Positions 20,594 to 23,754 of a stretch of DNA of 23,754 nt are shown one piece after another; the first letter of the stretch is position 1, and each line of letters starts with the position of its first letter. The stretch is from JADJXV01 sp964527785 (GTDB taxonomy: Bacteria; Bacteroidota; Ignavibacteria; Kapaibacteriales; UBA961): the NCBI GenBank assembly GCA_964527785.1, contig CAZGNO010000055.1, positions 1 through 23,754 on the forward strand, written 5' to 3'. The position numbers and the translations under genes are program-made. The notes beneath the pieces are model-generated. The model ran no database searches and was not told where the DNA came from. It saw only the letters and a program-made list of their open reading frames with translations.

Positions 20594-22512
20594 GCTATAG
20601 AGATAAATGCCATTATATTAATTTCAAAGATAAATCCACGCTTGGTTGGCTCTGGCGGCTTGAACTGTTGCCTGCCGACCCTCCATATTATTTCGACGGG
20701 GTAGGTAATACATTTGAAGAATTTTCGGATTCGATAATTCTGACCGATGAAATTGGCGAACTTGAAGCTGCATATTCTGACCAACCACTGGGAATTTCGT
20801 CCATACCCACGCTCAAATTGAAATTCGCAACCGACAATATGACTGCCGATGAATTTAATACTATTGTCGTAAATACACCAATGTCAATTCCTGTGCAATC
20901 GGACAGTGTTGAAACCACTGACCGCGACTACCAGATTGCCATTACGAATGCATGGATTTTGCGGTGCGATTACGGCAGTGGCAGTATAAGCGGTACGTCC
21001 GATATTTTCTTTGCAGGGGTTCAGCGTGCTGATGGAGGGTATGAAGAAACCATTAATGCAGTCGGGCAGTCGGTGTGTGAAATCACTATAGTTGCGGCGT
21101 TGCCTGAATTTGCTCGGCTCTATAGTGCCGAAAAATTTGGGTTGTATATGCTCAATAATGCTGAGGAGAGCGATACGAACCGCAGGAGACAAGGATTTAT
21201 TTATCAAACCGCGTTTCCGTCCGGCTCTGAGGTAGCGACAGTTACCGATAATTTTGGTTCACATAGGGCGGTATTTCTCCATACAGTCAATATTAATAAC
21301 CGCCTTATCGAGCGAATGAGATATGTTTGCGGGCTGTTTAGAATAGATGGAGATGTCGTTAAATCCATACGGTTTTATCACGAACATTTGAAATTCTACC
21401 ATCAAAAAACTACCGACAATACCGGAGTCAAGGATACTGCGGTCGAGTACCGAACCGATGCAAGTAATTTTCAAGGGGGTACTGCTCCCGATACTCAGGA
21501 ATTATGGCTGATATGCGCTACAGTCGAGAACGACAGCAGTGATGATTTCGCGGCGTTGGGGCATGGCTTGTTCATCAAAAGCGGAAGCAGCGGTTCGCTG
21601 ATGGAAGGCGAGACTGTAGCCGATATGCTCGATAATTTTGCAAAAGGAAACGGCTCCAAATGCTCATACACCATACGGAACAGCCGAATGGTATTATCAT
21701 GCGGCTCACCGCTCGACGATTTTGCAACTGATTATTCAGCCCCAACTCTTACTGTAAATGCAGCAACTCAATTAATAATGGGTGAGGTCAAAATTTCTAC
21801 CGGAGTGGTCGGCGGTGCAGTTCGCAGTGCTACATTCAACGTAGATACCACCGGAAGCGATGACGATTCAGAATTTAAATTCCAAATTGGCGGGAATCTA
21901 AGTGAGACGGATTATAGCGCAAAATGTATCATTCATTCAAATTTACGGATTCGTAAGTACGAGAATAACTGGTCATCAAACCTTGGAAATGGAGACCAAA
22001 CCAATAAATTCGGCAATAACAGGGGAATATCGTGGCGGCAGTCCGGGTATGATTTGCGGAAGTTCTACTGTTTGCGCACAATCTCCGGTTTGAGTTCCGG
22101 TCTAGCTGACCATAAGATATTGATGGTAGCACATCCTAATGTTGAATATTATAATGGCGGTGCTTGGAACAGCGTCACGCCTCCCACCTACATCATGAAC
22201 CGTGAACAGTGGCAAGGTACGTTCCTCCAGATGCAGCGTACAATAGGACTGCCTAATATACTTGCCAAATTCGTTGCAGAAATGTTATCGAATCCACGAA
22301 GAGGACTTGTGGAATGTACGGTAAGTTTGGACGTATTGGATGTGAATTGTATCGGACGCACGGTGAGGGTCACTTTCGACGGAGATTTGAGCAGATATGA
22401 TTATCTCCACGATACCGGCGAGAACTATGCACGGGCAGTGGTATTGAGTGTGAAAAGCTCAATACAAAATTGTACAAGTGATGTAAAATTATTAGTATTA
22501 CCGAAGGACTGA
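20590..22512 (+). CDS. Tail hub / tail-associated baseplate protein
   Basis: The 640-aa product starts M-S-Y-R-D-K-C-H-Y-I-N-F, the first part being beta-rich with a hub-like fold expected. The C-terminal region has the ending common in tail hubs: a helix A-K-F-V-A-E-M-L-S-N-P, then G-R-T-V-R-V-T-F-D-G and a final strand S-S-I-Q-N-C-T-S-D-V-K-L-L-V-L. This region should form the trimeric plug closing the tail tube. No peptidase or lysozyme motif is visible. It overlaps the upstream stop by 4 bp and is followed after 3 bp by the receptor-binding gene, so the three tip genes form one translational unit. The family is assigned from position and the C-terminal pattern. Confidence 0.65.
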   Translation: MSYRDKCHYINFKDKSTLGWLWRLELLPADPPYYFDGVGNTFEEFSDSIILTDEIGELEAAYSDQPLGISSIPTLKLKFATDNMTADEFNTIVVNTPMSIPVQSDSVETTDRDYQIAITNAWILRCDYGSGSISGTSDIFFAGVQRADGGYEETINAVGQSVCEITIVAALPEFARLYSAEKFGLYMLNNAEESDTNRRRQGFIYQTAFPSGSEVATVTDNFGSHRAVFLHTVNINNRLIERMRYVCGLFRIDGDVVKSIRFYHEHLKFYHQKTTDNTGVKDTAVEYRTDASNFQGGTAPDTQELWLICATVENDSSDDFAALGHGLFIKSGSSGSLMEGETVADMLDNFAKGNGSKCSYTIRNSRMVLSCGSPLDDFATDYSAPTLTVNAATQLIMGEVKISTGVVGGAVRSATFNVDTTGSDDDSEFKFQIGGNLSETDYSAKCIIHSNLRIRKYENNWSSNLGNGDQTNKFGNNRGISWRQSGYDLRKFYCLRTISGLSSGLADHKILMVAHPNVEYYNGGAWNSVTPPTYIMNREQWQGTFLQMQRTIGLPNILAKFVAEMLSNPRRGLVECTVSLDVLDVNCIGRTVRVTFDGDLSRYDYLHDTGENYARAVVLSVKSSIQNCTSDVKLLVLPKD

Positions 22513-22515
22513 CAA

Positions 22516-23565
22516 ATGCCAAACCAAGCACTTATACCACCGCAATCGCTAACCGAAAAAATGAACGCGGGCTACCCTAAAAGAACTACGGGCGGTAGCG
22601 GAGGCACAGTTATTACCACGAGCACCACATCCGATACTACCATTGTAATCGAACAAACCAAAGCGCGAATAATTACCGACACAAACATTACCCTCTACGG
22701 ATTGCAAACATTAGACGGAGTCGCGCTCGGTATTCGTGATGTGGTAGTAGTAAACGGACAAACAGATAAAACCGAGAATGGAATTTATCTTGTTGACGAT
22801 GCCGACTGGACTCGTCACAGCCAAGAAATCTATGGCGGTTTGACTATTGCCGTAACTGAAGGCACAGTATATGCCGATACGTTTTGGGAAGTTTCATCGC
22901 CTGAAAGTACTGTAGAACTTGGGACTACCGAGATTATATTCAGCGAATTCAGAAATGTAACGCTCAGAAACGAGCTTCGCAGGGAATTCAATTCACCAAC
23001 CGAAATCGCCGGTTTGATAGAGGATGATGTGGATTCTGCATTGTGCTTGGCTGTCAATAATAATACGAGCTGCCGGTACAATGTACCGGAGAGCACTACC
23101 ACTGTAGCAACAGGTTGGACTGTTATACCATTTTCCAATAAGAATTTCGAGGGTGGCGGAATTAATGTAAGGCGCGATGGGCTTTACGGTTGGAGGGCAG
23201 TAGCAAACAAGTGCGGTGTATATTCGGTATATGCAGAACTGGAATTCACAAATGAATCGGTACTTACAATAGCCGACCCACAGCTTGCAATCTTTGTTAC
23301 CCGTGCAAAATATCCTCTAACCGGAGCGCAGCAATGGTATTACAGTTTCGAGGACGGTTTGGGATTCCATAATAATTTAAGCAGATTATGGGGAAACATA
23401 GGAGGGAGTTTTGTTCTGAACGGTTCGGATTTAGTGTATTTAGAGTGCGGTGATTTCATAGATATACGGCTTTTTAACGGGAATCTCGCAGCAATTGAAA
23501 ACAGCGATTACAACTGGACGGGCTACGTAGCAATATCATATCAAGGAAACAGAATAAACGATTAA
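22516..23565 (+). CDS. Tail fibre / receptor-binding protein with C1q-like end
   Basis: The 349-aa product begins with a disordered Gly/Thr/Ser-rich stretch (1-45). Residues 60-127 carry the tail-fibre module pattern: L-D-G-V-A-L-G-I-R-D-V-V-V-V-N-G-Q, then E-N-G-I-Y-L-V with D-W-T-R, then V-T-E-G-T...F-W-E. Residues ~190-349 look like a C1q/TNF-type jelly roll: G-V-Y-S-V-Y-A-E-L-E-F, L-A-I-F-V, then L-V-Y-L-E-C-G-D-F-I-D-I-R-L-F and a final W-T-G-Y-V-A-I-S-Y. Such ends trimerise and bind receptors or glycans. As the last tip gene it probably decides host range. The start ATG 22516 lies 3 bp after the hub stop. Confidence 0.8.
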   Translation: MPNQALIPPQSLTEKMNAGYPKRTTGGSGGTVITTSTTSDTTIVIEQTKARIITDTNITLYGLQTLDGVALGIRDVVVVNGQTDKTENGIYLVDDADWTRHSQEIYGGLTIAVTEGTVYADTFWEVSSPESTVELGTTEIIFSEFRNVTLRNELRREFNSPTEIAGLIEDDVDSALCLAVNNNTSCRYNVPESTTTVATGWTVIPFSNKNFEGGGINVRRDGLYGWRAVANKCGVYSVYAELEFTNESVLTIADPQLAIFVTRAKYPLTGAQQWYYSFEDGLGFHNNLSRLWGNIGGSFVLNGSDLVYLECGDFIDIRLFNGNLAAIENSDYNWTGYVAISYQGNRIND

Positions 23566-23609
23566 ATAAGTAAGTATGAGGACAAAATAAATCGTTGTAA
23601 TCGTATAGC

Positions 23610-23711
23610 TGTCATTCTGAAGGAGTCCTCGACTGAAGAATCTCCGCAATGCACTACAAGAACAGGACTTAAGCAGCATACGGAGATTCTTCGCTGCCGC
23701 TGTAAATGACA
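23610..23711. repeat. Palindromic dispersed repeat element
   Basis: TGTCATTCTGAAGGAG...GAAGAATCTCCG (23610-23646) is matched by the inverted arm CGGAGATTCTTC...AAATGACA (23681-23711), with an interior that also matches the left end of the window. It lies 45 bp after the receptor-binding gene. Confidence 0.8.
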
Positions 23712-23725
23712 TCTCTTACATAGCC

Positions 23726-23754
23726 CGTCATTCTGAGTGCAACGAAGAATCTCC
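23726..23754. repeat. Next copy of the repeat arm, cut by the window end
   Basis: CGTCATTCTGAGTGCAACGA followed by AGAATCTCC repeats the left-arm consensus and runs off the window. With the element at 23610-23711 it forms a cluster, so the phage gene block appears to end here. Confidence 0.7.

Noticed and set aside
20308..20784. 158-codon open frame on the minus strand
   Set aside because: It spans the coupled junction of the tail-tip and hub genes, both well supported on the plus strand.
1..23754. tRNA or rRNA genes
   Set aside because: No cloverleaf-like segment with T-arm and CCA-side pairing, and no rRNA-like stretch, was found when reading either strand by eye.

Overview
The window is most of the virion-structure region of a long-tailed, non-contractile (siphovirus-type) prophage, or a domesticated descendant of one. 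All genes lie on the + strand in the classic order: portal, scaffold, major capsid, head-tail connectors, tail tube, tail-assembly chaperones with a predicted -1 frameshift, tape measure, tail tip, tail hub, receptor-binding protein. No sheath gene is present. No terminase, lysis, replication or integrase gene falls in the window. A scaffold gene and no protease gene precede the capsid gene, which resembles the SPP1 layout. The host is most likely a member of Bacteroidota or a related FCB-group lineage. Ribosome-binding sites are mostly not recognisable, and starts are A/T-rich. One promoter fits the Bacteroidota pattern TTG-N18-TAnnTTTG, and several palindromic dispersed repeats typical of such chromosomes are present.

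Layout. 1-346: dispersed-repeat arm and AT-rich leader. 347-1979: portal and a small overlapping gene. 1980-5659: an accessory island splitting portal from scaffold. It holds a GxxExxY gene whose 3' half plus flank is duplicated in tandem (539-bp copies), repeated gene-tail remnants ending in T-D-Q-stop or T-E-Q-stop, an AT-rich two-gene operon (DUF4365-like protein plus a 379-aa partner; possible defence cargo) and a MITE-like inverted-repeat element. 5660-9177: scaffold, capsid (with an inserted glycine-rich beta-repeat module), connector and tail-completion genes, interrupted by two palindromic repeat elements. 9187-9999: a family-2-type glycosyltransferase between head-tail and tail genes. 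10025-17272: tail tube, chaperone pair and a 1894-aa tape measure with five 68-69-residue coiled-coil repeats. 17273-20101: the most unusual segment. 20102-23565: tail tip, hub and a receptor-binding protein with a C1q-like end. 23566-23754: dispersed repeats again.

The unusual segment is a cassette array. The last ~158 codons of the tape-measure gene, a ~100-bp spacer with a conserved TAnnTTTG box inside an inverted repeat, and a gene for an exported protein with YD-like repeats form a ~1.42-kb unit. The unit occurs twice, followed by a third, truncated tape-measure end. The two full tape-measure ends differ by more than 50 bases but only four residues, whereas the two exported proteins are strongly diverged. 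This resembles the displaced-tip (orphan) arrays of polymorphic toxins, but here the backbone is a phage tape measure. Because known superinfection-exclusion proteins (HK97 gp15, TP-J34 Ltp) are exported proteins that act through the tape measure, my leading hypothesis is an array of tape-measure-tip / exclusion-protein cassettes. That function is inferred, not demonstrated.

Host-type repeats between structural genes whose reading frames are all intact suggest long residence in the chromosome with retained selection on the particle genes.
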